Assembly: GCA_031177985.1 (NCBI GenBank)
Contig: JAPSJW010000002.1
Span: 627,693-691,692, forward strand
Direction: 5' to 3'
Origin: Microbacteriaceae bacterium
GTDB lineage: Bacteria > Actinomycetota > Actinomycetes > Actinomycetales > Microbacteriaceae
Length of the DNA: 64,000 nt
Shown here piece by piece: positions 1 through 7,718 of the stretch. Made by a program: the position numbers and the translations under genes. Every line of letters begins with the position of its first letter. The stretch's first letter is position 1. Below the pieces are notes generated by a model. That model made no database searches. It had not been told where the DNA came from and saw only the letters and a list, made by a program, of their open reading frames with translations.

Positions 1-1
1 C

Positions 2-736
2 ACGGCCGACCCGCGGTACGCCGATGCGGTGCGGCAGGAGCTCGAGGCGCTCACCGGCATCCCGATGGAGACGGCCCCCGACCTCATCGAGGCGACGTCG
101 GATGCCGGCATCTTCATGACGCTGAGCGGCACCCTGAAGCGCGCGGCGGTCAAGCTCAGCAAGATCTGCAACGACCTGCGCCTGCTCTCGAGCGGACCCC
201 AGGCGGGCCTCGGCGAGATCACCCTGCCGCCGCGGCAGGCGGGCTCGTCGATCATGCCGGGCAAGGTGAATCCGGTCATCCCGGAGGTGGTCAACCAGGT
301 GGCGTTCTCGGTCATCGGCGCCGACGCGACCGTCACCGCGGCGGCCGAGGGCGGGCAGCTGCAGCTCAATGCCTTCGAACCGGTCATCGCCCACTCGCTG
401 CTGCAGTCGCTCTCCTGGATGACGAACGCCTGCTACACCCTGCGCGTGCACTGCGTCGACGGCATCCAGGCGAACACCAAGCGGCTCACGGCACAGGTCG
501 AGTCGAGCGTCGGGGTCGTCACCGCCCTCACCCCCTACATCGGCTACCAGGCGGCGGCGACCCTGGCGCACACGGCCCTCACGACGAACGCCTCGATCGC
601 GGAGCTGGTGGTCGAGTCGGGACTGATGGACGCGGAGCACGTGGGGCGGGTGCTGTCGCCCGAGCGTCTGAGCGGCGTGGCGCCGATCACCGGGGCGCTG
701 CGGCTCCCCGTGCCCCCTGCCGAACGCGAGCCCTGA
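2..736 (+). CDS. aspA: Aspartate ammonia-lyase, C-terminal part (5' end outside window)
   Basis: The reading frame is already open at the window edge, so only about the last 244 residues are present. Aspartase converts L-aspartate to fumarate and ammonia in the cytosol. The fumarase/aspartase signature GSSIMPGKVNP is intact (nt 242-274) and is followed by PEVVNQV and by AAEGGQLQLNAFEPVI. This downstream stretch resembles aspartase more than fumarase or argininosuccinate lyase. The C-terminal cap-like region (IGYQAAATLAHTAL, then RVLSPERLSG) is complete. Fumarase C is the main alternative, but the PVIPEVVNQV context favours AspA. The next gene starts 76 bp downstream with its own promoter. Confidence 0.85.
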   Translation, partial: TADPRYADAVRQELEALTGIPMETAPDLIEATSDAGIFMTLSGTLKRAAVKLSKICNDLRLLSSGPQAGLGEITLPPRQAGSSIMPGKVNPVIPEVVNQVAFSVIGADATVTAAAEGGQLQLNAFEPVIAHSLLQSLSWMTNACYTLRVHCVDGIQANTKRLTAQVESSVGVVTALTPYIGYQAAATLAHTALTTNASIAELVVESGLMDAEHVGRVLSPERLSGVAPITGALRLPVPPAEREP

Positions 737-800
737 GGACCGCCCGCCGGCACGCGCTGACGCACCGCGACGGACGGTCCGCATCGCCGACGATCCCTCG

Positions 801-806
801 TATACT
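801..806 (+). promoter_or_regulatory. -10 box for ABC permease operon (leaderless)
   Basis: TATACT. The predicted +1 is A813, which is also the A of an ATG, so translation probably starts there and not at the ATG at 807 that abuts the box. No Shine-Dalgarno sequence and no good -35 hexamer are visible. Confidence 0.6.
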
Positions 807-812
807 ATGCGG

Positions 813-3392
813 ATGCGCTCGGCCGCCCCCCATCCGGAGTCCCCCGGCGGCCTCGCGCTGGCGTCGTCCTCGGCGAGGGCGGGACACCTCGCGGCACTCG
901 GCGCGGCCGCGGCCCTGTGCGCTGCTCTCGCGACCGCCATGTGGGGAGCGCTGGCGCTGGCGGCCGACGAGGCGGTGCGGCAGGCGAGCGCTGCTCCATC
1001 CGCCGTGCTCGCGGTCGAGCTCCAAGGTTCTGCCGACGGCGGTGCGCTCGCGGACGCGGTCGATGCCGCCTTCCCGGGTGTCCCGATGCTCGTCGAACGA
1101 ACGGGAGCCGGCTGGTCGGTACGGCCGGATGACGCCGCCGTCGGCGCTCGTCACCTCCCGGCCCTGGCACCCGGCGCCGAGGTGCTCGCCGAGGCCGACG
1201 GCATCTCCTCGGTCGAGGGCGGCACCGGGTGGGCCCTGCGTGTGACTGACGCGGTCGAGGCGGCCAGGTCGGCCGGCCTCACCGCCCTGGCGATCGTCGT
1301 CGCGGTCGCCGTCGTCGCCTTCCGGGAGCTCGCCCGGCTCCTGGCCGGCGTGCGCCGCTCCGAGGACGTGCTGCTGCTGTCGCGAGGCAGCTCCGCCCGC
1401 CGGCTCGTCGCCCGCACGGCGCTCGAGGCCCTCCTCGTCGCGACCCCCGCCGCAGCGCTCGGAGCGGCGGCGGGCTCCCTGGTGGCGCCCGACGTCGCCG
1501 CGGCGTTCGCTGCGGCGGGCGCGACCGCCGTCCTCGCCGTGCTGGTCACCGGGGCGACCACGGCGTCGGCCCTGCGCGGAGCAGCCGGCGCGGAACGGAC
1601 CGCGCTCGGTGAGCGCACGACCCGCGCGCTCGGCGCCAGCGCCGTCCTCGTCGTCGTCGCCATAGCTGCGGTCGCGCTCTGGCAGGCCCGGATCGCGAGC
1701 GCCTCGACGGCTACGGCGACGAACCCCTTCGCCGTGGCGGCACCGGCGCTCGTGCTTCTCTCGGGAGCGCTCGCCGTGCTCGTCGTGTCCGTCGCGGTCG
1801 CACGCGGCGTCGAGCGCACCTCCGCCCGCGGACGGGGACTCGGTCGCGCTCTCGCCGCACGGCAGGTCGCCCGCCGGGTGCCCGCCTTCGCGACGGTCGT
1901 GCTGCTGGCCGCCCTCGCTTCAGGGTCGGCCGTCGTCGCGGCGGGCTATGCCGCCGCTCGCGAGGGCGCCGGTGCCGCCGCGAGGGAGCTGCTGGTCGGC
2001 GCGGATGCCCGTTTGCCCGTCGTCGGCGGTGCGGTCCCCGCCGCTCCCGTCGGCTCGGAGGCGGCGGCCGCAGGGCTCACCGTGCCGGTGGAGCTGGGGG
2101 AGGACGAGGCCCTGCTGCAGATCCTCGACTCCGGAACCGCCGCGGGCGTGCTCTCCGACGGCGGGGGAGCCGCCGATCCGGCGGCTCTGACGGCAGCGAT
2201 CGAGTCGGAGCTCCCGGCGCCAGGGATCCCCGACGGCTCACGCACCCTCGTGGTGGAGGGTGGCATCACGCCGGGCGTCGAGCTGCTGCTCTGGGTGCTC
2301 GACGGCACCGGGACGCTCTCCGATCTCCCTGTCGTCGACGGTCGGGCAGAGCTGCCCTCACCAGCGCAGGACGCACGCCTGCTCGCGATCGACCTCGACG
2401 TCAGCGCGGCCGAGACGCCCCAGGTGGAGGTCGCGATCGACGCCATCGTGCCCGAGGGGAGCGGTGAGATCGACCTCTCGAGCGAATGGGTTCCCCAGTT
2501 CGACGCCTTCCCCGACCTCGACGGGCAGGTGGTCGTCAGCGGAGCCAAACCGTCTCTGGAGCTCGAGCGCACCTCGAGGGACGACGTGTCGGTGAGGCTC
2601 ATGCCGGCGCTCGCCGAGGAGGACCTCCCGCTTCCGGTCGTGCTGACGAGCGGGCTCGCGGAGCGCAACGGCCTGCGGGTAGGCGACCCGGCATCGCTGC
2701 GATTCAGCGGGAGCGGCCGCACCGTCGAGGGAGTCGTCTCGCGACTGACGTCCGTGATACCCGGCGCGGGCCTCCAGGAGGCGGCGTCGGCAGACCTCGC
2801 CGGCTTCGCCGACCGGCAGCTGCGCACCGCCGAGGACGTGCCACGGCCCGACGTGCTCTGGGTCGACGCTGCCGACACCCAGGCGCTCACGGCTCTCGCC
2901 GAGCGTGAGCCGGCGGCCGAGACGACGCTCCCCGACCCCTCCGACCGCGCCCTCTCCGCGGTTCCCGCCGCGCTGACGATCGGCGTCGTCGGCACGGTGC
3001 TGCTCACCGCGATCGCCCTCGCGGCCGTCGCTTCGGCCCTCGCGTCCGCGCGAGCGGGCGAGGTCGCGGCGCTGCGCGCCGTCGGGGTGCGCGCGAGCGG
3101 GCAGGCGGTCGCGCGCGCGTCGGAACTGGGCGCAGCGGTGCTCGCAGGAATGGTCGGCGGCGTTCTGGTCGGGTTCGTCGTCCGCGCCCTCACCGTGGGT
3201 GCTCTCGTGCGCGCAACCGCTCCCGGTGCACCAGCCGGATCGGGGGAAGGTGTCGGCGTCGACCCCGGCCTCGTCCTGTGGCTGCTCGGTGCGCTTGCCG
3301 CGGCCGCCGCTGCGGTCATCGGCCTGGCTGCGGCGCGCGTGCGGGCCGCGGCGGCGACAGCGGTGCCCGGCGAAGGGGCGAGGGTCTCGTGA
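813..3392 (+). CDS. FtsX-type ABC transporter permease (first of two)
   Basis: Large integral membrane permease of about 859 residues. A membrane segment near the N terminus is followed by several hydrophobic segments between roughly residues 150 and 390. A long extracytoplasmic region of about 300 residues comes next, then a C-terminal group of three to four membrane segments after residue 720 with the FtsX-like pattern (ALASARAGEVAALRAVGVR). This resembles permeases that partner MacB/LolD-type ATPases and export lipids, lipoproteins or peptides without a classical import-binding protein. It heads a four-gene operon and overlaps the next permease by GTGA. A second ATG six bases upstream is possible. 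The substrate cannot be told from sequence. Confidence 0.8.
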   Translation: MRSAAPHPESPGGLALASSSARAGHLAALGAAAALCAALATAMWGALALAADEAVRQASAAPSAVLAVELQGSADGGALADAVDAAFPGVPMLVERTGAGWSVRPDDAAVGARHLPALAPGAEVLAEADGISSVEGGTGWALRVTDAVEAARSAGLTALAIVVAVAVVAFRELARLLAGVRRSEDVLLLSRGSSARRLVARTALEALLVATPAAALGAAAGSLVAPDVAAAFAAAGATAVLAVLVTGATTASALRGAAGAERTALGERTTRALGASAVLVVVAIAAVALWQARIASASTATATNPFAVAAPALVLLSGALAVLVVSVAVARGVERTSARGRGLGRALAARQVARRVPAFATVVLLAALASGSAVVAAGYAAAREGAGAAARELLVGADARLPVVGGAVPAAPVGSEAAAAGLTVPVELGEDEALLQILDSGTAAGVLSDGGGAADPAALTAAIESELPAPGIPDGSRTLVVEGGITPGVELLLWVLDGTGTLSDLPVVDGRAELPSPAQDARLLAIDLDVSAAETPQVEVAIDAIVPEGSGEIDLSSEWVPQFDAFPDLDGQVVVSGAKPSLELERTSRDDVSVRLMPALAEEDLPLPVVLTSGLAERNGLRVGDPASLRFSGSGRTVEGVVSRLTSVIPGAGLQEAASADLAGFADRQLRTAEDVPRPDVLWVDAADTQALTALAEREPAAETTLPDPSDRALSAVPAALTIGVVGTVLLTAIALAAVASALASARAGEVAALRAVGVRASGQAVARASELGAAVLAGMVGGVLVGFVVRALTVGALVRATAPGAPAGSGEGVGVDPGLVLWLLGALAAAAAAVIGLAAARVRAAAATAVPGEGARVS

Positions 3393-6082
3393 GCCGCCGC
3401 ACGTCTCCGGCCTCGCTGCTCGCGTCGCACTACCTCGCCCATCCCTGGCGGTCGGCGGTCGTCGCGGTGCTCGTCGCGGTCGCCGTCTTCCTCGTCACGG
3501 CGGCGCCGCGCGCAGCCGAGCTGGTGACGACGGCCGAGCTGCGCGACCGTCTCGGCGCCGTGGCCGGGTCCGAGCGCGACCTGTCGACCGAGGCGAACGG
3601 CGGCATCCTTCTCGGGCCGGCGGAGGGCGATGCTGAGCTGCCTCCGCCGCTGACCGAGCTGTACGGCGCGACGGATGCTGCGCTCGAGCGGGTGCGTGCC
3701 GGAGCGGGCAGCAGGCTCGCGCCGCTGCTCGGCACGGCGGACTACGCCGCGGTGTCGCGCCCGTTCTCGGCGCCGGCCGACGGGAAGCCCGAGGCGGCGA
3801 TCGGCTCGGTCCGCTTCGCCTTCGACCCGCGGATCGCCGAGAGGGTCAGCATCGCGGACGGGGCGTCGCCCGTGCCGTTCGCCGGCGACGGAGGGCTGAG
3901 GGGCGGCTCCGTTCCGCTCGAGATCATGGTCTCGGCGGAGACGGCGGAGCGGATGCAGTGGCTCGTCGGCGAGACCCGCAGGGTCGTCGACGCGGGACTC
4001 TCGCTCGACCTCCGGCTCACGGGGACCTTCGAGCCCGTGGACGCCGAGGCGCGGTACTGGCAGCACGTGACCTCCGTGCTCACGCCCGAGGTGCTCGATG
4101 ACGGCAACTCCGCTCAGCGGGTGACGGGCACGGTCTACGTCGACCCCGCGAGCGTCGAGGCCTTCGCGCGGATCGGCGGGCTCACGAGGCTCATCGCCTG
4201 GTACCCCTTCGACCCCGGCGCGGTCTCCGCCGTCGATGCCGCGGAGCTCGCCCCGCAGCTGCGCGCGTTCACGCAGACTCGCCAACAGCTGCAGGACGGG
4301 GGGCAGGGGGTGGGCGCCACGGAGGCCGCCTTCTCCAGCGAGGCCGCCGAGGCGATCCAGGGAACGCTCGACCGATCGACGTCGGTCGCCTCGCTGCTGG
4401 TTCTCGTCGGCGTCGGTCCGCTCGGTGTCGTTGTGTCGCTCCTCGCGCTCGTCGCGACAGGCGTCGTCCAGGTGCGCAGACCCGCGCTCGTGCTCGCCGC
4501 CTCGAGGGGAGCCCATCCGGCCGCCCTCCGCGGTGCCGTCGCGCTCGAGGGGCTCGTCGTGGGCATCCCGGCCGCCGCGGCGGGAGCGTTCGCCGCGCTC
4601 GCGCTCGTTCCCGGCGCGACGACGGCGCTCACTCTCCTGCCCGCCGTCGCGCTCGGCCTGGCTCCCGCGGCGATCTTCGCCGTGGCGGCGACTCCGCCGC
4701 TCGGACGCGTGGGGAGAGCCGACCTGTCCTCCGGGCGCTCGGGCGTGCTCAGGAACGCGGGCGAAACGCTGCTGGTCGCCGTCGCCGTCCTCTCGGGAGC
4801 CCTGCTGGTCACCCGGGGCCTGGCCTCGGACGGGGCCCCGAATCCGCTCGCGATCGTGGCGCCGCTCCTCCTGGCGATCGCCGTGGCGATCGCGGTCGAG
4901 CGCCTGCTACCGGGCCCCCTGCTGGCTCTGCAGCGCCGCGCGACCGGCGGAACCGGGCTCGCCGCCTTCGTCGGGGTGGCGGGCGCCGTGCGGGCGCCGA
5001 TCGCGCGAGTCGCGAACCTCGCCGTGATCGTCGCCGTCGCGGTGGCGGTGTCCTCGAGCATCCTGCTGACGACGCTCGCGACCGGGGCGGCCGAGTCGGC
5101 CACCTCCCAGGTGGGATCCGATGTGCGCGTCGAAGGGCCGGTCGCCGACGAGGACGCCCGTGCAGCGATCGGGGCCCTGCCCGGCGTGGCAGTGGTCGCA
5201 GGTGTCGATCGGCGCGACCCGGCCCGCATCGACGACGACGGGGCCCGACTCAGCGCCACCGTGATCGCGATCGACGGGGACGCCGTCGCGGCGCTGCACC
5301 CGGAGTTCCCGAGCAGCCTCGACGAGGTGGACGGCGAGGCGGTGCCCGTCGTCGTGTCGGCGGAGCTGGCCGACGAGCTGCGATCCCAGCAGCTCGAGCT
5401 CGAGGACGTGCCGGTGCACGTCGCCGCCGTCGCCCAGACCGATGCGGGCCTCGGCGACGGGGAGTGGATCGCGGTCGACCGGGCTGCGCTCGAACGCCTG
5501 GAGCTGCGAGGGTTCGCTCCGCGTATCGTGCTCGTGGGGCTCGCGCCGGGCGGCGATGCCCGCGAGGTGGCGTCGGCGGCCGCGGAGGCGGTGGGATCGA
5601 CGGCTCGCACGGAGACGAGGCGGGAACGGCTCGCCGACATCGAGGGCGCGCCGATCCTCGGTGCGCTGCGCTTCTCGCTGCTCGTCGCGATCGCAGTGGC
5701 CGCCGGACTCGCCGCGACCGCGATCGCCTGCTCGGCCCTCCTCACCATCGAGCGCAGGCGCACGGTGGCGACGGTCCTGCGCAGACTGGGCGCCGACCGG
5801 CGACAGCTCGCGGCAGTGCTCGCGATCGAGGCCGCTCCGCTCCTCGTCGCCGGACTGCTGGCCGGGGGTGTGCTCGGGGCGGCCCTCCCGCACCTGGTCG
5901 TCGCAGGCCTCGACCTGGGCACCCTCCTCGCTTCCGAGCAGCAGCCCGCCGTGCAGGCGGATCCGCTCGTGCTGGCCCTCGCCGCGCTCGCCATGATCGC
6001 GGTGGCTGCGGCATCCCTCATCCCGGCGCTCGTGACTCCGTCGCGCACCGCCGCCCACCCGTCTCGAGGAGGCGAACGATGA
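3389..6082 (+). CDS. FtsX-type ABC transporter permease (second of two)
   Basis: About 897 residues, starting at a GTG that overlaps the upstream stop codon (GTGA), so translational coupling is likely. The frame stays open further upstream, but that extension is Arg-rich and overlaps the first permease. Architecture mirrors the neighbour: one N-terminal membrane segment, an extracytoplasmic domain of about 320 residues, several central membrane segments, a second extracytoplasmic domain and a C-terminal FtsX-like membrane bundle (about residues 750-890, including ERRRTVATVLRRLGADRRQL). The two permeases probably form a heterodimer served by one or both downstream ATPases. Substrate unknown. 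Confidence 0.8.
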   Translation: MSRRTSPASLLASHYLAHPWRSAVVAVLVAVAVFLVTAAPRAAELVTTAELRDRLGAVAGSERDLSTEANGGILLGPAEGDAELPPPLTELYGATDAALERVRAGAGSRLAPLLGTADYAAVSRPFSAPADGKPEAAIGSVRFAFDPRIAERVSIADGASPVPFAGDGGLRGGSVPLEIMVSAETAERMQWLVGETRRVVDAGLSLDLRLTGTFEPVDAEARYWQHVTSVLTPEVLDDGNSAQRVTGTVYVDPASVEAFARIGGLTRLIAWYPFDPGAVSAVDAAELAPQLRAFTQTRQQLQDGGQGVGATEAAFSSEAAEAIQGTLDRSTSVASLLVLVGVGPLGVVVSLLALVATGVVQVRRPALVLAASRGAHPAALRGAVALEGLVVGIPAAAAGAFAALALVPGATTALTLLPAVALGLAPAAIFAVAATPPLGRVGRADLSSGRSGVLRNAGETLLVAVAVLSGALLVTRGLASDGAPNPLAIVAPLLLAIAVAIAVERLLPGPLLALQRRATGGTGLAAFVGVAGAVRAPIARVANLAVIVAVAVAVSSSILLTTLATGAAESATSQVGSDVRVEGPVADEDARAAIGALPGVAVVAGVDRRDPARIDDDGARLSATVIAIDGDAVAALHPEFPSSLDEVDGEAVPVVVSAELADELRSQQLELEDVPVHVAAVAQTDAGLGDGEWIAVDRAALERLELRGFAPRIVLVGLAPGGDAREVASAAAEAVGSTARTETRRERLADIEGAPILGALRFSLLVAIAVAAGLAATAIACSALLTIERRRTVATVLRRLGADRRQLAAVLAIEAAPLLVAGLLAGGVLGAALPHLVVAGLDLGTLLASEQQPAVQADPLVLALAALAMIAVAAASLIPALVTPSRTAAHPSRGGER

Positions 6083-7029
6083 CAGCGACCGCCATGCCGG
6101 CCGAACCGGAGATCCTCTGCATCGACCTTGTGCGCATCTTCGTGGCGCAGGGGGTCGAGGTGCAGGCTCTCCAGGGCCTCAACCTCCGCGTCGAGCGCGG
6201 CGAGATCGTCGCAGTGGTGGGGGCGAGCGGATCCGGCAAATCCACGCTGCTGACCATCCTCTCGGGCCTCGACCGGCCGACGGCCGGCGCCGCACAGGTG
6301 GCGGGCCGCAACCTGCTCGCGATGAGCGATCGGGATCGCGTCGAGTTCCGCCGGAACGACGTCGGCTTCGTCTGGCAGCAGACCGAGCGGAATCTGCTTC
6401 CCTACCTCACGGCCGCGCAGAACGTCGTGATGGCGATGGTCGCGGGCGGCACCGCACGCAGGTCGCGCGAGAGCCGGGTGACGGCGCTGCTCGACCTGCT
6501 CGGAGTCGGCGATGTGCGCGATCGCCGACCGGGCGAGATGTCGGGCGGCCAGCGACAGCGGGTCGCCATCGCCGTCGCTCTGGCCAACGAGCCGAGGGTG
6601 CTCCTGGCCGACGAGCCGACGGGCGAGCTCGACGAGAGCAGCTCGGCCGACGTGCTCGAAGCCATCCGCTCGGTCAACGCGGAGCTCGGAGTGACCGCGC
6701 TCATCGTCACGCACGACGCGGGTGTCTCCGACCACGTGCGGCGCACCGTGCAGCTGCGGGACGGCCGCACCTCGACCGAGGTGCTGCGACGCACAGAGCT
6801 CGACGACGACGGCAGCGAACGGCATATCGCCGAGGAGTTCGCGGTGCTCGATGCCGCCGGCCGCCTCCAGCTGCCCGCCGACTACCTCACGGCGCTCGGC
6901 CTGCGCGAACGGGTGCGCCTGGCGCTCGAGACCGACCGGGTCGAGGTGTTCCCCGATCGACCGACCGCAGCCACCGCGGCGGCGGAGCGCTCGGCGGATG
7001 CCGGCGCGGCGAGGGAGGCCGGGCGATGA
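6079..7029 (+). CDS. ABC transporter ATP-binding protein (MacB/LolD type)
   Basis: A 316-residue cytoplasmic ATPase that powers the permeases encoded upstream. Walker A is GASGSGKS, the ABC signature is SGGQRQR, and Walker B is VLLADEPT followed by the catalytic Glu. A His switch sits in IVTHD. The ATG at 6079 overlaps the preceding TGA (ATGA). Beyond the usual ~230-residue domain there is an extension of about 80 residues (IAEEFAVLDAAGRLQLPADYLTAL and onward). It looks like a small AbrB/SpoVT-like or accessory regulatory domain, but I cannot assign it firmly. The 3' end overlaps the second ATPase by four bases. Confidence 0.88.
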   Translation: MTATAMPAEPEILCIDLVRIFVAQGVEVQALQGLNLRVERGEIVAVVGASGSGKSTLLTILSGLDRPTAGAAQVAGRNLLAMSDRDRVEFRRNDVGFVWQQTERNLLPYLTAAQNVVMAMVAGGTARRSRESRVTALLDLLGVGDVRDRRPGEMSGGQRQRVAIAVALANEPRVLLADEPTGELDESSSADVLEAIRSVNAELGVTALIVTHDAGVSDHVRRTVQLRDGRTSTEVLRRTELDDDGSERHIAEEFAVLDAAGRLQLPADYLTALGLRERVRLALETDRVEVFPDRPTAATAAAERSADAGAAREAGR

Positions 7030-7718
7030 CCGCGAGACACGCGCCGTTGCTCGAGGCCGAGGGGCTCACTCGCGTCTACGGGTCCGGTGCTTCGGCCACC
7101 CGTGCGCTCGACGGGGCGCACCTGCGCCTCGACGAGGGGGAGCTCGTGCTGCTCCGCGGCAGGTCGGGGGCGGGGAAGACCACCCTCGTGCATGTGCTGG
7201 CAGGGCTCGAGCAGCCCGACGAGGGCGTCGTGCGGTACGGCGGCAGGCCGCTCGCCTCGCTCGCCGAGGACGACCTGCTGGAGCTGCGGAGACGGCAGCT
7301 CGGCGTGGTGTTCCAGAGTCTCGAGCTGCTGCCGGTGCTGTCGGCCGCCGAGAACGTCGAGGTTCCGCTCCGGCTCCTGAGCACCCCCGCGGCCGAGCGG
7401 GATGCGCGGGTCCGCGAGCTGCTCGAGCGGGTGGGACTCGGCCAGCACGCCGCTCAGCGCCCGCCGGAGCTCTCCGGCGGTCAGCAGCAGCGGGTGGCCC
7501 TCGCGCGCGCCCTCGCCGTCCGCCCGCGCATCCTCCTCGCGGACGAGCCGACGGGACAGCTGGACAGCGGCACCACCACCGCCGTGATGGCGATGCTGCG
7601 GGAGCTCGTGCGGGAGACGGGACTCGCCGCCCTCGTCACGACGCACGATGCCCGACTCGAGGAGTTCGCGGACCGGGTCGTCGAGCTGCGCGACGGGCGC
7701 ACCTTGGAACGCCGCTAG
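7026..7718 (+). CDS. ABC transporter ATP-binding protein (second ATPase of operon)
   Basis: A compact 230-residue ATPase with Walker A GRSGAGKT, Q-loop VFQSLELLP, signature LSGGQQQR and Walker B ILLADEPT, typical of the LolD/MacB group. It is translationally coupled by ATGA to the preceding ATPase. Two permeases with two ATPases in one operon suggests either a heteromeric transporter or two related exporters made together. The stop codon shares the palindrome CTAG (7715-7718) with the stop of the convergent ligD gene. Confidence 0.88.
   Translation: MTARHAPLLEAEGLTRVYGSGASATRALDGAHLRLDEGELVLLRGRSGAGKTTLVHVLAGLEQPDEGVVRYGGRPLASLAEDDLLELRRRQLGVVFQSLELLPVLSAAENVEVPLRLLSTPAAERDARVRELLERVGLGQHAAQRPPELSGGQQQRVALARALAVRPRILLADEPTGQLDSGTTTAVMAMLRELVRETGLAALVTTHDARLEEFADRVVELRDGRTLERR

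Noticed and set aside
3278-3388. N-terminal extension of the second ABC permease
   Set aside because: The extension overlaps the first permease by over 100 bases and is Arg/Cys-rich, whereas GTG 3389 gives a clean four-base overlap.
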